DNA of 64,000 nucleotides from Motiliproteus sediminis (GTDB taxonomy: Bacteria > Pseudomonadota > Gammaproteobacteria > Pseudomonadales > Balneatricaceae). This document shows positions 51,034 through 60,417 of the stretch, piece after piece (position 1 is the first letter of the stretch; each line of letters starts with the position of its first letter). The translations under genes were made by a program, and so were the position numbers. Under the pieces are notes generated by a model. It ran no database searches and was not told where the DNA came from. It worked only from the letters and a program-made list of their open reading frames with translations. The DNA lies in contig NZ_JAERQK010000005.1 of NCBI RefSeq assembly GCF_017912535.1, positions 1 to 64,000 of the forward strand, read 5' to 3'.

Positions 51034-52200
51034 TCAGTGGTCGCTGATGGCTACCAGCGGTGGCCACAGCTCGTTCAGATGACTGCGGATCGCCGGATGA
51101 TCGTGGTGGGGGAGCATCTCCTTGACCGCGTAAGCGCGCTCGCCGGTGTCTCTTAAGCGCGGTTTTGCCAGCGGGTCCCCTGCGGCGTTGATGACGCTGA
51201 AACAGACCGGCTTGGCGGCTTCTTCACCGCGCTTCTGAATCACCGCTGTATCACCGTTGGCCAGTCGCACGAACGCGCCCGGCGGAAATACCCCAATCTC
51301 GCGAATAAAAAGCTCGACCAGTTGCGGATCAACCGTCGCGCCGCGATCCTGGAACAGCCCGCGCAGGGCGTCTTTGGCGACGACCGCGTCACGGTAGATA
51401 CGCGGCCGGGTCATAGCGGTGTAGACGTCGGCGATGGAGAGAATGCGTGCTTCCTGCCGGATCCGCGCGCCATCGATCCCACCGGGGTAGCCACTGCCAT
51501 CCAGGCGCTCGTGGTGCTGCACGACAACATCCAGCCACACCGGGTCATCAATGCCGGCCTGACGCAGCAGCTTGGCGCTCTCCTCTGGATGGCGTTGGAT
51601 ACGTTGCCACTGATGATCTGTCAGCGGCGTGGTCTGACGATGCAGGGTTTCCTGCAGGTGAGCGATGCCGACGTCGTGGGTAATGGCACCTGCGACCAGG
51701 GACAGCCGGCGCATCAGCGGCAGCTGCAGACGTTTGCCCAGCAGCTCGCAGATAACCCCGCAGTGAAGCGGGTGGATCAGCCCGTAGGGCAGTTGGTGAC
51801 TGATCTGCATACCAGCCATCACGGCGTCCGGGTTATCGTTGCAGATGCGTTGCAGGTCCACCGCGATTCCCAGGCAGAGGTAGGGGAACTGGTTCCGCTG
51901 CTCCGAACGCAGTACCTGATAGGCCCGTTCCAGCCGGGTCAGCAAAATTTCGATGGTTTCAAAAACGGTAAAGCGACTGGCGTTGACGAACTGCTCGCTG
52001 TCATCCTCCTGCAGCAGACTGTCGTGGAGATGGCGAAAGGCGCCCTGTTCCAGTACCCGGTCACGCTGACGTTCGCTGGTAATGACGAACCCTTTGCGCA
52101 GCAACAGGTTGTCATGACGGTCGTAGACCGAAAAGGGCAGTGGCCGGCCCACGAGGATATCCCGTTCGAGGGCGGGGGCGATGCGACAGCTGGACGTCAT
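51034..52200 (-). CDS. HD-GYP domain c-di-GMP phosphodiesterase
   Basis: A 388-residue protein. The N-terminal ~130 residues (RDILVGRPLPFSVYDRHDNLLLRKG) are a domain often found before HD-GYP units. The HD-GYP domain shows AITHDVGIAHLQE (HD pair), QHHERLDGSGYPGGIDG (the GYP signature) and ILSIADVYTAMTRPRIYRDA. All metal and GYP residues are present, so c-di-GMP hydrolysis is likely. It lies 2 bases from the convergent DUF2959 gene and downstream of the beta-barrel gene on the same strand. Confidence 0.93.
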   Translation of the reverse strand: MTSSCRIAPALERDILVGRPLPFSVYDRHDNLLLRKGFVITSERQRDRVLEQGAFRHLHDSLLQEDDSEQFVNASRFTVFETIEILLTRLERAYQVLRSEQRNQFPYLCLGIAVDLQRICNDNPDAVMAGMQISHQLPYGLIHPLHCGVICELLGKRLQLPLMRRLSLVAGAITHDVGIAHLQETLHRQTTPLTDHQWQRIQRHPEESAKLLRQAGIDDPVWLDVVVQHHERLDGSGYPGGIDGARIRQEARILSIADVYTAMTRPRIYRDAVVAKDALRGLFQDRGATVDPQLVELFIREIGVFPPGAFVRLANGDTAVIQKRGEEAAKPVCFSVINAAGDPLAKPRLRDTGERAYAVKEMLPHHDHPAIRSHLNELWPPLVAISDH

Positions 52201-52236
52201 CGAAAGCTCGGTGTCAGAGTAAAGGCCCGAATCCTA

Positions 52237-53430
52237 TCAGAAATAGTAGGCAAGATTCAGCTGCACAAAGTCGTCCTGACGCTGGCTGTAGAGCGGATCG
52301 TTGGGCGGCAGCTGCTCGAACAGGCGGACTTCAAGGCTGAGCTTAAAGGCATCACCGAGCCGGCGGCTGGCTTCAACGAAGCCGAGGTGGGCGTAACTGT
52401 CGTTGTCGTAGATGATGCCGGCGAGGAACTCGCTGCTCTGGAAGTCGTTAAAGGTCAGGCGTACGCCGGCGAAGGTGTCGTTCTGGAACGGTGAGCTGGC
52501 TTGCTGGTCGCGCTCGTCGACGTGGTATTCGAGCAACAGGCCCAGGTCGACATCGGAACTGAACAGCCCCACCAGCGTGTATTCGAATCCGCCGACGGCC
52601 GCGTGATAGGTGTCGCCAAAGCCTTCCCGGCGTATCGCTTCCAGCTTCCACAGCCAGTTACCCAATGCGGCGGTGAACTCCAGTCCGGTCTGGTCGATCA
52701 GTGGGTAAAAGGGCGTCAGTACCGGATTGCCACTACTGTCGGTGCCAGGGCGAAATTGTGGTTCGCGACTGGTGCCGTGAAAGTGTGACAGGGCGACATC
52801 AACCAGGTCGAAACTGGCGGTCCAGCGCAGGGCGAAATCCTGATGGTTTTCTTGCTGGCCGGATTCATAGGCGGCCTGGTCGGCATCGACCCTTGGTTGG
52901 CTGCGGGGGCGGCCATCGAGTCCGGCAAACTCGCGCTCCCGGAAGTAGGGCAGCCAGAATAGCGACAGTTCGCCATTGCCGGTCAACCAGACCAGGTTGA
53001 CCATCGGTTGTCCCAGCTTGTCTTCGCCATCGACCCCTTCAAGATTGTCGGTCTGGTTGATGACATCCACCAGATGCTGGGATTCGGTGGCCCCCCAGAA
53101 CACTTTGCCAACACCGCTGCGCAGTTGCCAGCCATCACCTACATGCAGCCAGTTGGCTTCGCGAAGGTCAACGTGGGTGCGTTCGCTGTCGCGATGGTCG
53201 ACGCGGGCGAAGGGGGTGAGGGTGATGCTGTCGTCACCGTCGTTCCAGCGGCTATACAGCTCCGGTTCCACAGCGGCAGAGGGATGGGTGGAGGCCTGAA
53301 CAGGGTCCAGCGGATCATTAAAAAAGTGGCGCAGTTCGAACTCGACATAGCCACTGAGTTGGGTCGATGCTGCATGTGACAGTGGGCTGGTAGCGGACAG
53401 CAGAGCGGCGAGCAGAGCGCGGTACAGCAT
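52237..53430 (-). CDS. Outer-membrane beta-barrel protein of the RND export trio
   Basis: A 397-residue exported protein with a signal peptide (to about 21, SHAA) and alternating amphipathic strands, ending in the outer-membrane signature LNLAYYF. Segments such as GVGKVFWGATESQHLVDVINQTD and DVALSHFHGTSREPQF occur in the barrel proteins that accompany MMPL/RND exporters and LolA-like proteins in gammaproteobacteria. It follows the LolA-like gene by one base pair, so the three are one operon. Substrate unknown. Confidence 0.8.
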   Translation of the reverse strand: MLYRALLAALLSATSPLSHAASTQLSGYVEFELRHFFNDPLDPVQASTHPSAAVEPELYSRWNDGDDSITLTPFARVDHRDSERTHVDLREANWLHVGDGWQLRSGVGKVFWGATESQHLVDVINQTDNLEGVDGEDKLGQPMVNLVWLTGNGELSLFWLPYFREREFAGLDGRPRSQPRVDADQAAYESGQQENHQDFALRWTASFDLVDVALSHFHGTSREPQFRPGTDSSGNPVLTPFYPLIDQTGLEFTAALGNWLWKLEAIRREGFGDTYHAAVGGFEYTLVGLFSSDVDLGLLLEYHVDERDQQASSPFQNDTFAGVRLTFNDFQSSEFLAGIIYDNDSYAHLGFVEASRRLGDAFKLSLEVRLFEQLPPNDPLYSQRQDDFVQLNLAYYF

Positions 53431-53431
53431 G

Positions 53432-54226
53432 CTATTTCACCCGTTTGAGGCTGTTCTTGTTGAAGTCGTCGTCGCTGAGACCGGTGTTGAAGCGGATCTG
53501 ATCGAACAGCAAACTGGTGCTTTTGCCGCTCTGATGATTGACCATTTCCAGCCGGTGGGGGCGCCAGTAACGATCCAGATACTGCTGATAGTCGGCCAGA
53601 GTAAGGGTTTTCAGCGGCGCGCCCTTGCGGTCGAAATAGTCGATGCGTTGGGTGCGGTACTCGGCCTGATCGATCCAGGTCAGCAGCCGGGTATAGCCGG
53701 AATTCTTATCCTGGGGATAGCTCTCGACCACAAAGCATGTCAGCTCGCCGCAGGGCTCGTCGCGCAGGTAGCGATAGCTGTACTTCTCCACTTCAAAGGA
53801 GGCCATGTCCTCGTACGCAAATTCACTGCCCATAAAGGGCCCGGACTTGTTGCGCGACGAGATCCGTTTAACCCGCTTCAGTGCAGGTAAAAAGATCCAC
53901 TGGTCATCCGGTTCCAGTGCATGTGAAAAGGTCAGAAAGGCGGTGCCCTGCACGTCGCGAGGCTCATCGAAGATGGTCAGGCTTTTGTCGCCATCGCCCT
54001 GTACTTCAAGGGCGCGGGTGCGGATCTTGCGTTCGCTGCTGTCACCGTGAGCGTTACGCAGAATCATCCGCATTACCGACTCCGAATCGCCCCAGCCCTG
54101 ATCGCGGCGATCGGCCTCGCGGGCGATCTCCAGCCCACGTCCGCCGTCGTCCGGGAGCGTGGCGGCAGCTGCCGGCAGGGGGAGTAGCAAAAGGATGGCG
54201 GCGAGCGACAGCAGCGGTCTGTTCAT
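53432..54226 (-). CDS. Outer membrane lipoprotein-sorting (LolA-like, PF17131-type) protein
   Basis: A 264-residue periplasmic protein with a signal peptide ending PAAAA. Diagnostic pieces are MRMILRNAHGDSSERKIRTR, GTAFLTFSHALEPDDQWIFLPALKRVKRI, SGPFMGSEFAYEDMA and the C-terminal LLFDQIRFNTGLSDDDFN. This LolA-like half-barrel family binds lipids and sits beside RND exporters. The start used overlaps the RND stop codon by four bases; the longer upstream frame is a shadow of that gene. Confidence 0.88.
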   Translation of the reverse strand: MNRPLLSLAAILLLLPLPAAAATLPDDGGRGLEIAREADRRDQGWGDSESVMRMILRNAHGDSSERKIRTRALEVQGDGDKSLTIFDEPRDVQGTAFLTFSHALEPDDQWIFLPALKRVKRISSRNKSGPFMGSEFAYEDMASFEVEKYSYRYLRDEPCGELTCFVVESYPQDKNSGYTRLLTWIDQAEYRTQRIDYFDRKGAPLKTLTLADYQQYLDRYWRPHRLEMVNHQSGKSTSLLFDQIRFNTGLSDDDFNKNSLKRVK

Positions 54227-56535
54227 AGGGGCTGAGGGTTCCTTGCAGCGGCGGTTGTGCGATGACGATCCATAAACAGTAGCAGGGCCGGCAGCATTAG
54301 GAAATCCATCACCAGCGCGATGACGATGGTCGCCGCGGTGAGCAGCCCCATGTCGGAATTGATGCGGAAGCTGGATTGCGCCAGCACCATAAAGCCGATC
54401 CCCAGTACCAGGGTGGTAATCCACAGTGCCCGTCCGACCGTGTTGAACGCATAACGAATGGCATCCTCGGCGTTCAGGCCCTGCTGGCGACGGGCATCGA
54501 GATATTTTGACAGGAAGTGGACGGTATCATCGACCACGATACCGAGGGTCATGCCGGACACCACCGACAGACCCAGCCCGACTTCACCCACCAGCAAACC
54601 CCAGAGGCCGAAACCGATCACCATCGGCGCCATGTTCGGGAGCAGGCTGAGCAAACCGTAACGCACTGAGCGCAGCGCCAGGGCCAGGGTTGCCGAGATC
54701 AGTAACAGTGCCAGCAAGGTCCCGGTCAGCATACTGATGATGTTGCGTTGACCGATATGGGCAAACATCAGCGGCGGGCCACTGACCGCCGCGTTGATGG
54801 CGGGGGCGTTGGTGGCCAGCCAACTACCGATGCGTTGCTCCATTTCGATCAGCTGCAGGCTGGTGAGCGTCTCGAAGTTCACGATCAGCCTCAATGCCGA
54901 CTTATCCACGTTAATCTGGTTGTTGAGGTCGAGGCCGTAAGGCAGCGACATCTCGTAGAGCAGCAGATACTGGGCCGACTCTTCCCGGTCGTCGGGCAAG
55001 CGATAGTAATCCCGATTGTCACCGTGCAGGTTCATGTTGAGGCGACTGAGGGTGTCGGTCAGGGTTTGCACATGGACGGTTTCCGGTTGCTGCCGCAGCC
55101 AGCGGGCAAACTGTTCCACCTGACCCATAAAAGCCGGATCGCTGATCCCCTGAGCACTACCGGAATCCAGTTCGATCTCCATGTAAGCCAGACCGGTAAG
55201 GTGGTCATTGCTGTAGTCGCTGGCGACCCGGAAGGGCACGCTGCGGTCGAAGTACTCGACAAAGTTGTCGTTGAGTTCATTCAGTGGCAGCAGCGCCAGC
55301 GCCCCGGCCACCAGCAGCAGGGTGGTGGCGAGGATGCGGCGTTGTCGACGGATCACCCAGTCCGCAAGCTGCTGCATCAGGCTGCTGCCGCGTGAGCCGG
55401 GGCCGGGGGAACGTACAGGCAATAGTGCCAGCAGCGCCGGGAACAGCGTCAGCGACAGCAGACACGCGACACCGACCCCCATGGCGACGATATTGCCGAG
55501 GTCTCGAAACGGTGGCGAATCGCTGAAGTTCATACTCAAAAAGCCGATGGCGGTGGTCGCGCTGGTGAGCAGTACCGGTCGCAGGTTGATCTGCAGACTG
55601 TGTTGCATGGCAGCGTCGCGAGCTTCCCCTTGACGGAGCTTCTGGTTGAAGGTGGCCAGGATATGGACGCAGTCGGCCACGGCCAGGGTCAGGATCACCG
55701 TGGGGGCCGATGCCGATGGCCCCGACAGATAGATCCCGAGCCAGCCGGCCAGACCCAGCGCCGCGGTGATGCTGGTGATGATCACTACCAGGGTGGCAAA
55801 GGTGCCACTGATGCTGCGGTTTAACAGTCCCACCAAGACGATGATGGTGGCCAGCATGATCGGTATCAGGGTAGAGGCATCGTCGATTGACGATTCGGAG
55901 AAGGCATTGTTCATCATCACGATGCCGGTGAGGTAAACCGTCAGCTCCGGTTGCCGGCTGGTGATCTCTTCGCTCAGGGCTCTGGCGGCACTAACCACCT
56001 GCTGCAGTTCGGCGTTGGGGTCCTCTTCAGGCAGCTGCAGGGTCACATTGACGGCCACAACGGCTCCGTCTTCAGAGATCAATCGGTGCTTGAGTTGGGG
56101 TTCATCCAGCGCGATGGCGGTGACGCGTTTAACGTCGTCAGCGCTCAGCCCTTCGGGATCGAGCAGCAGATCCTCCACTACCAGGTCATCCTCCTCGGCA
56201 AAGGTGTGCTGGAAGTTGGTGATTGAATCGACCCGGGTGGAGTAGGGGATCTGCCAGGCCTGCTCGGTTAACCAGTGAAGATTGCTCAGTGTCTCCGGGG
56301 TCAGTGTCCGGTCTGCCGGAGGGGCCAGGATGATGAGCAGGTTGTCGCTCTTGGAAAATGACTGCTGCATCCGTTCCAGTGCCTGCAGCTGCGGATTGTC
56401 GTCATCAAAGAAGATTTCGTAGTTGTTCTTGAAATTCAGATGGCGAGCCCCGGAAGAGGCGATGGCGACCAGCACCAGTAGCAGTATCACCGTCGTGAAG
56501 CGCCACCGCAGCAGGGCGCTGAACAGGCGTTGCAT
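54223..56535 (-). CDS. MMPL/RND-superfamily exporter
   Basis: A 770-residue exporter with twelve hydrophobic helices in two repeats (membrane segments at about 10-28 and 213-370, then 395-415 and 620-750) and two large periplasmic loops. Marks are NNYEIFFDDDNPQLQALERMQQ, LAVADCVHILATFNQKL and GMTLGIVVDDTVHFLSKYLDA, the latter two carrying the paired Asp residues of the proton path. Hydrophobe-exporting relatives move lipids or hopanoids. It forms an operon with a LolA-like protein and a beta-barrel, suggesting inner-to-outer-membrane lipid transfer. Confidence 0.92.
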   Translation of the reverse strand: MQRLFSALLRWRFTTVILLLVLVAIASSGARHLNFKNNYEIFFDDDNPQLQALERMQQSFSKSDNLLIILAPPADRTLTPETLSNLHWLTEQAWQIPYSTRVDSITNFQHTFAEEDDLVVEDLLLDPEGLSADDVKRVTAIALDEPQLKHRLISEDGAVVAVNVTLQLPEEDPNAELQQVVSAARALSEEITSRQPELTVYLTGIVMMNNAFSESSIDDASTLIPIMLATIIVLVGLLNRSISGTFATLVVIITSITAALGLAGWLGIYLSGPSASAPTVILTLAVADCVHILATFNQKLRQGEARDAAMQHSLQINLRPVLLTSATTAIGFLSMNFSDSPPFRDLGNIVAMGVGVACLLSLTLFPALLALLPVRSPGPGSRGSSLMQQLADWVIRRQRRILATTLLLVAGALALLPLNELNDNFVEYFDRSVPFRVASDYSNDHLTGLAYMEIELDSGSAQGISDPAFMGQVEQFARWLRQQPETVHVQTLTDTLSRLNMNLHGDNRDYYRLPDDREESAQYLLLYEMSLPYGLDLNNQINVDKSALRLIVNFETLTSLQLIEMEQRIGSWLATNAPAINAAVSGPPLMFAHIGQRNIISMLTGTLLALLLISATLALALRSVRYGLLSLLPNMAPMVIGFGLWGLLVGEVGLGLSVVSGMTLGIVVDDTVHFLSKYLDARRQQGLNAEDAIRYAFNTVGRALWITTLVLGIGFMVLAQSSFRINSDMGLLTAATIVIALVMDFLMLPALLLFMDRHRTTAAARNPQPL

Positions 56536-56610
56536 GAGTTCTCCTTAACCGGGATGCGAACGGTGGCTAGAGTGTAGCCCAGGCGGGTCAACGAGGGCTA
56601 CTGCGGTCAC

Positions 56611-56967
56611 TCAGTGGTTCTTACGGCTGCGGCGATTGGCGGCCCAACGCCTCATATCGATGACCGGGGCCTGCGTGTGATTGAGTTCGGGGGCACCGGG
56701 CGTTTCGCTCAGTTCGTAAAGTTTGGTCGATAGGGAGTAGAGGCTGTCATGCATCATCTCGGATACCTTGATCAGCCCGGCCATGGGGGTTTTGGCCCGG
56801 TGGATGACGTTATCTACGCGGAATTGAACCGCCCTCAAACGCTGGCGGTGGCCTTTGGGAATGCTATCGATAAATTCGTGGCAGAGGGTTTTACGGTAGG
56901 CATCGAAGGCCTGCGGATCGGTTTCGGCGAGCTTTTTCAGATCGTCAAAGCAGGGTAACTGTCCCAT
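56611..56967 (-). CDS. DUF3135 domain-containing protein
   Basis: A 118-residue protein with the DUF3135 layout: LPCFDDLKKLAETDPQAFDAYRK, then CHEFIDSIPKGHRQRLRAVQFRVDNVIHRAKTPM. The domain is found in marine gammaproteobacteria and its role is unknown. The C terminus is basic. A GGAGG-like site lies upstream of the ATG. It is not linked to the RND operon, from which it is separated by 75 bases. Confidence 0.82.
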   Translation of the reverse strand: MGQLPCFDDLKKLAETDPQAFDAYRKTLCHEFIDSIPKGHRQRLRAVQFRVDNVIHRAKTPMAGLIKVSEMMHDSLYSLSTKLYELSETPGAPELNHTQAPVIDMRRWAANRRSRKNH

Positions 56968-57163
56968 AGGTAGTCCTCCTTGGTGTGCCGTGCGCCGCTC
57001 CTTCCCTGGTTTTGCGACAGGCGCCGCTCGGATTTACCGCTGCGGCGCGCGGCCGCATCACGTTGGTAGTTTAGACGGCTAATTCACCTCTTTGGTGCAA
57101 AATGACTTATATCAAATGGAAATAATGATGCGCGCTATTCATTGAGTGTTTACCATTGCGCGG

Positions 57164-58279
57164 ATGACGACACCCCATCCTCTGCGAATTTTGCTGCTCA
57201 GCGGCTACCATGCGGCCAGCCACCGCTATTGGTGCGACGGGCTTATGCGCGAGCTGGGGCAGTACCACTGGACCCTCCTCAGCCTGCCGGCTCGTCACTT
57301 CAGTTGGCGCCTGCGGGGCAACCCGCTGAGTTGGCTGAGCGAGCAGGCGGCGCTGCTCAACGCGCCCTATGATCTGGTCATCGCCACGTCGGCAGTGGAT
57401 GTCGCTACCCTGAGAGGGCTGGTGCCTTCGCTGGCGCGGCTACCCTGGCTGCTGTATATGCATGAAAACCAGTTTGCCTATCCGCGCAGTGCCCGTCAGC
57501 ACCCCGGTGTTGATGCACAGATGGTCAACCTCTACGCGGCGCTGAGTGCCGATAGGGTGCTGTTTAATTCAGGCTACAACCGGGACTCCTTTCTGGCCGG
57601 TGCCAATGCGTTGCTGAGTCGCTTGCCTGACCACCGTCCGCGCGCGATCGAGCCGTTGCTGAGTGCCAAGAGCGGGGTGCTGTCGGTGCCGCTGGACGAC
57701 TCGCTCAAGGGGTACAAACGCCAACCCGCAGACCAGTTCACGTTGTGCTGGAATCACCGCTGGGAATACGACAAGGGTCCGCAACGCTTGCTGCTGACCC
57801 TGCGTCAGCTCAAGGCGCAGAGGGTACCATTCCGGCTGCATCTGCTGGGTGAGCAGTTTCGCCAGCAACCGCAGCCGCTGCTTGAGTTGCAGCGGGAGTT
57901 TGCGCAACAGCTGGGACAGGTGGGCTTTGTCGATCAACGTGAACGCTATTACCAGCTGTTGTCAGAGTCTCATCTGGTGCTTTCCAACAGCCTCCACGAG
58001 TTTCAGGGGCTGGCGGTATTGGAGGCGGTCGCCCTCGGGTCGTTGCCCCGAGTACCGGCACGGCTGAGTTATCCTGAGCTGTTTCCCGATTGCTGTTACC
58101 CCGGTGATGAGCAGGATGAGATTGCGGAGGCGGAGAACCTGGCGGCGGTGATTGCTGCTGACTTTGAGCGTTTCAGCACCGCCGGCTTGCCGGCGGCGCC
58201 CTCTGTGGCGGAGTTGTTCTGGTCTGCGCTGAAACCCGCCTATGCGGCGGAGATCGAGTCGCTGGTGCGGCCGATATAG
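57164..58279 (+). CDS. GTDC1-like glycosyltransferase (putative tRNA-queuosine mannosyltransferase)
   Basis: A 371-residue GT-B glycosyltransferase. The N-terminal DUF3524 part reads RILLLSGYHAASHRYWCDGLM, LPARHFSWRLRGNPLSWL and LLYMHENQFAYP. The donor half has FTLCWNHRWEYDKGPQRLLLTL, LVLSNSLHEFQGLAVLEAVALG and LSYPELFPDCCY. The order and motifs match human GTDC1 (QTMAN), which mannosylates queuosine in tRNA-Asp. A bacterial homologue may do the same or glycosylate another target. The ATG was preferred over a GTG six codons upstream; neither has a good ribosome site. Confidence 0.85.
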   Translation: MTTPHPLRILLLSGYHAASHRYWCDGLMRELGQYHWTLLSLPARHFSWRLRGNPLSWLSEQAALLNAPYDLVIATSAVDVATLRGLVPSLARLPWLLYMHENQFAYPRSARQHPGVDAQMVNLYAALSADRVLFNSGYNRDSFLAGANALLSRLPDHRPRAIEPLLSAKSGVLSVPLDDSLKGYKRQPADQFTLCWNHRWEYDKGPQRLLLTLRQLKAQRVPFRLHLLGEQFRQQPQPLLELQREFAQQLGQVGFVDQRERYYQLLSESHLVLSNSLHEFQGLAVLEAVALGSLPRVPARLSYPELFPDCCYPGDEQDEIAEAENLAAVIAADFERFSTAGLPAAPSVAELFWSALKPAYAAEIESLVRPI

Positions 58280-58282
58280 TAC

Positions 58283-58615
58283 TTATTGCGCCGGCGGGGT
58301 TGGCTCGTCGCTGCTTTTCAGTTTTACCTTGAGCACGGTTTCGGCGTAACGCTTCCAGGCCTCGGCGGCGTTATCGGCCGCTTGTTTGTGTTTGCTCATC
58401 GCCTCATTCTGGCGGGAGACAAAGGTCTCTAAACAGCCCCGGTACTCCGCCACCTTGGCGTCAAACTGTTTTCGATCCAGTTCGGTGACAAACTCCAGCG
58501 GCATCGCGGGCCCTTTGCAGTTGGCGGTTTCCGGGAAAAAGTGGGCCTGTGCGCTGGCGCTGGCAAGCAGGGCGGTAATAAGCAGAAGCGGGGTGGTGCC
58601 GATCAGCCGTGGCAT
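58283..58615 (-). CDS. Small exported hypothetical protein
   Basis: A 110-residue protein with a signal peptide (MPRLIGTTPLLLITALLASA, cleaved after AQA) and a helical mature part carrying two cysteines (ANCKGPAMPLEFV and YRGCLETFVSRQNEAMSKHK). This resembles small periplasmic proteins of unknown role. GAGGAG upstream fixes the start. It ends a few bases from the convergent glycosyltransferase gene. No function is assigned. Confidence 0.7.
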   Translation of the reverse strand: MPRLIGTTPLLLITALLASASAQAHFFPETANCKGPAMPLEFVTELDRKQFDAKVAEYRGCLETFVSRQNEAMSKHKQAADNAAEAWKRYAETVLKVKLKSSDEPTPPAQ

Positions 58616-58724
58616 GGTGGTCTCCTCGAACGGGCCTTGTCGGGTTTGTTGATGATCTGTCGATTCTAGGCCAAAGCCGGGCGCGCTCCCTTGTCGTGGA
58701 TCAAGCGCCCGAGGCGGCAGGCTC

Positions 58725-60296
58725 CTATTGTGGCCGATAGCCCATCCGCAGACTGCCCCAGTGCTTGCCCTTGACGAATATCGGCACTGACAGATCGTGC
58801 ATGATTTCGCCGGTGTCGCGCTTGTAGGTCTGCACCAGCATCTTCTCAGTATGTGCACCACAGCGAGCACCGGTGCGGTCATTGAACAGACGTTTGGTCC
58901 GGTTGCCGGCAAAGTCGGTGTCGTAATTGCCGGTCAAGGGCTTGGAAAACACCCGGTTGTGGGTGGGAACGTAGCCCTTGTTGTCGTTGGCGATGGCATA
59001 GACGATGGCGTTGTTCTGCTGCAAGACCGGCTCTTGAATCGGCGGCAGCAACTCGTCACAGAGCTGGTCATAGCGGGTGTGGAACTTCTGCGGGCTGGTG
59101 TTGGCGATGGGCTGATAATCGCGGTCGAACAGATCCTGCTCGCTCAGCCGGCCACTGTCGATGGCGCCCTCAAACGCTGCCTGAATCTCGTTGCGGGCCC
59201 TGTCTGCCAGGCGGTAGAACTGTTGGTGATAGTTGCTGCCGGAGTGCTCCGCCAGCAGGGCATTGCTGCTTTCGGCCGCGTCCATCAGCTGTTGGGCCTG
59301 CACGGCGAGATTTTCCATCTCCTGCTCGCTGGCACTGAGCTCCTGTTGAACCTCGGTGATCGAGTTCAGTATCTGGTCAAGGTTGACGCGGTTATTTTCG
59401 GTGCCTTCGGCAATCGCCTGAATCTGTTCGTCGACGGTGCGAGACTGGTCGGCAATCCCCTCGAGCTGCTCGCCCACGGCGGCGACTTCACCGGTGCCGC
59501 TCTCAACGTCGGCAGACAGGGTCTGGATATGGTCGACCACACGGCGGGTTTCACCCAGAATATCTTCGACGATCTCTCCTACTTCGTTGGTGGAATCTGC
59601 CGTGCGCGCCGCCAGTTGGCGCACTTCATCGGCGACAACGGCAAAGCCGCGCCCATGCTCGCCTGCACGGGCAGCTTCAATGGCGGCGTTCAACGCCAGC
59701 AAGTTGGTCTGGCTGGCGATCTCCTCGATCACCTTGGTGACGTCCTGAATCTTGTGGATCTTGTTGTCGAGATTTTCGATCTTGGCGAGGGTGGCGCCGG
59801 AGCGCTCGTTGATTGAGCGCATCTTGGCGGTGGCCTGCATCAGAGCGTTGCGTCCGGTTTCGCTGATCTGGCGCGCTTCGCCGGAGCTGTGCTGAGCGGT
59901 TTGGGCGTGCTCGGCGGCGACCTGGACGGTGGTGGTGATTTCGCTGGCGCTTTGTTGAATTTGGGTGACCGCCTGCACCTGCTTTTCCAGCGTGGTAGTC
60001 AGCGAATCGATGGAAAACGACACTTCGGCTGCGGCGATGGCATTGCTGCCCGCCGAGCCTGACAGGTGTTCCAGCGCTTGTTCGGTTGCAGCCTCCTGCC
60101 GGTTCTGTGCCGACAGGTCGACGGCGGTGGCGCGGTTGCGGGCCAGCCCCAACGCCCCGACGAGCATCAGGACCACGGCGAACGCGGGGAGCCAGAGTTG
60201 ACTGAGGTCGAAGCCGGTTAGCAGGCCGCACAGCAGAATCAGACCCAGGGCCAGCACCGGCCCGAATTTGAACAGAGTTCGGGTGCTGTCTGTCAT
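58725..60296 (-). CDS. Methyl-accepting chemotaxis protein with C-terminal sensor-like domain
   Basis: A 523-residue chemoreceptor of unusual order. Two helices lie close together at about 11-50 with almost no periplasmic loop. The signalling domain follows, with the tip [18 protein letters not shown] and [20 protein letters not shown]. After it (about 365-523) is an extra domain with [42 protein letters not shown] and the terminal [12 protein letters not shown], which looks like a Cache-related ligand domain placed in the cytoplasm. It probably senses an intracellular signal. It is not next to other che genes. Confidence 0.9.
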   Translation of the reverse strand: MTDSTRTLFKFGPVLALGLILLCGLLTGFDLSQLWLPAFAVVLMLVGALGLARNRATAVDLSAQNRQEAATEQALEHLSGSAGSNAIAAAEVSFSIDSLTTTLEKQVQAVTQIQQSASEITTTVQVAAEHAQTAQHSSGEARQISETGRNALMQATAKMRSINERSGATLAKIENLDNKIHKIQDVTKVIEEIASQTNLLALNAAIEAARAGEHGRGFAVVADEVRQLAARTADSTNEVGEIVEDILGETRRVVDHIQTLSADVESGTGEVAAVGEQLEGIADQSRTVDEQIQAIAEGTENNRVNLDQILNSITEVQQELSASEQEMENLAVQAQQLMDAAESSNALLAEHSGSNYHQQFYRLADRARNEIQAAFEGAIDSGRLSEQDLFDRDYQPIANTSPQKFHTRYDQLCDELLPPIQEPVLQQNNAIVYAIANDNKGYVPTHNRVFSKPLTGNYDTDFAGNRTKRLFNDRTGARCGAHTEKMLVQTYKRDTGEIMHDLSVPIFVKGKHWGSLRMGYRPQ

Positions 60297-60334
60297 CAGA
60301 GGAAGTCCTTAACTTGTTGTTATAAGTTTTATTA

Positions 60335-60368
60335 CAGGCCCTGTTTCAGCATGCTGGAACAGGGCCTG
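60335..60368 (-). terminator. 34-bp near-perfect palindrome, possible terminator
   Basis: A 34-base palindrome with one G-T pair (outer arms CAGGCCCTGTT and AACAGGGCCTG around CAGCATGCTG). It lies between the end of the WGR-like gene and the start of the chemoreceptor gene, both on the minus strand. The run after it on that strand is A/T-rich but has no U-tract. It could stop the upstream transcript or bind a protein. Confidence 0.4.
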
Positions 60369-60417
60369 CTGTATGGGTAACTATATGTAGTTATTCAGGT
60401 TGCGCAAATGACATATG

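Noticed and set aside
51322-52494. 390-codon frame antisense to the HD-GYP gene and the barrel gene
   Set aside because: It spans two genes with clear motifs on the other strand and its translation is typical of third-position GC shadow.
58797-59816. 339-codon frame antisense to the chemoreceptor gene
   Set aside because: Mirror of the coiled-coil region; no independent family and no ribosome site.
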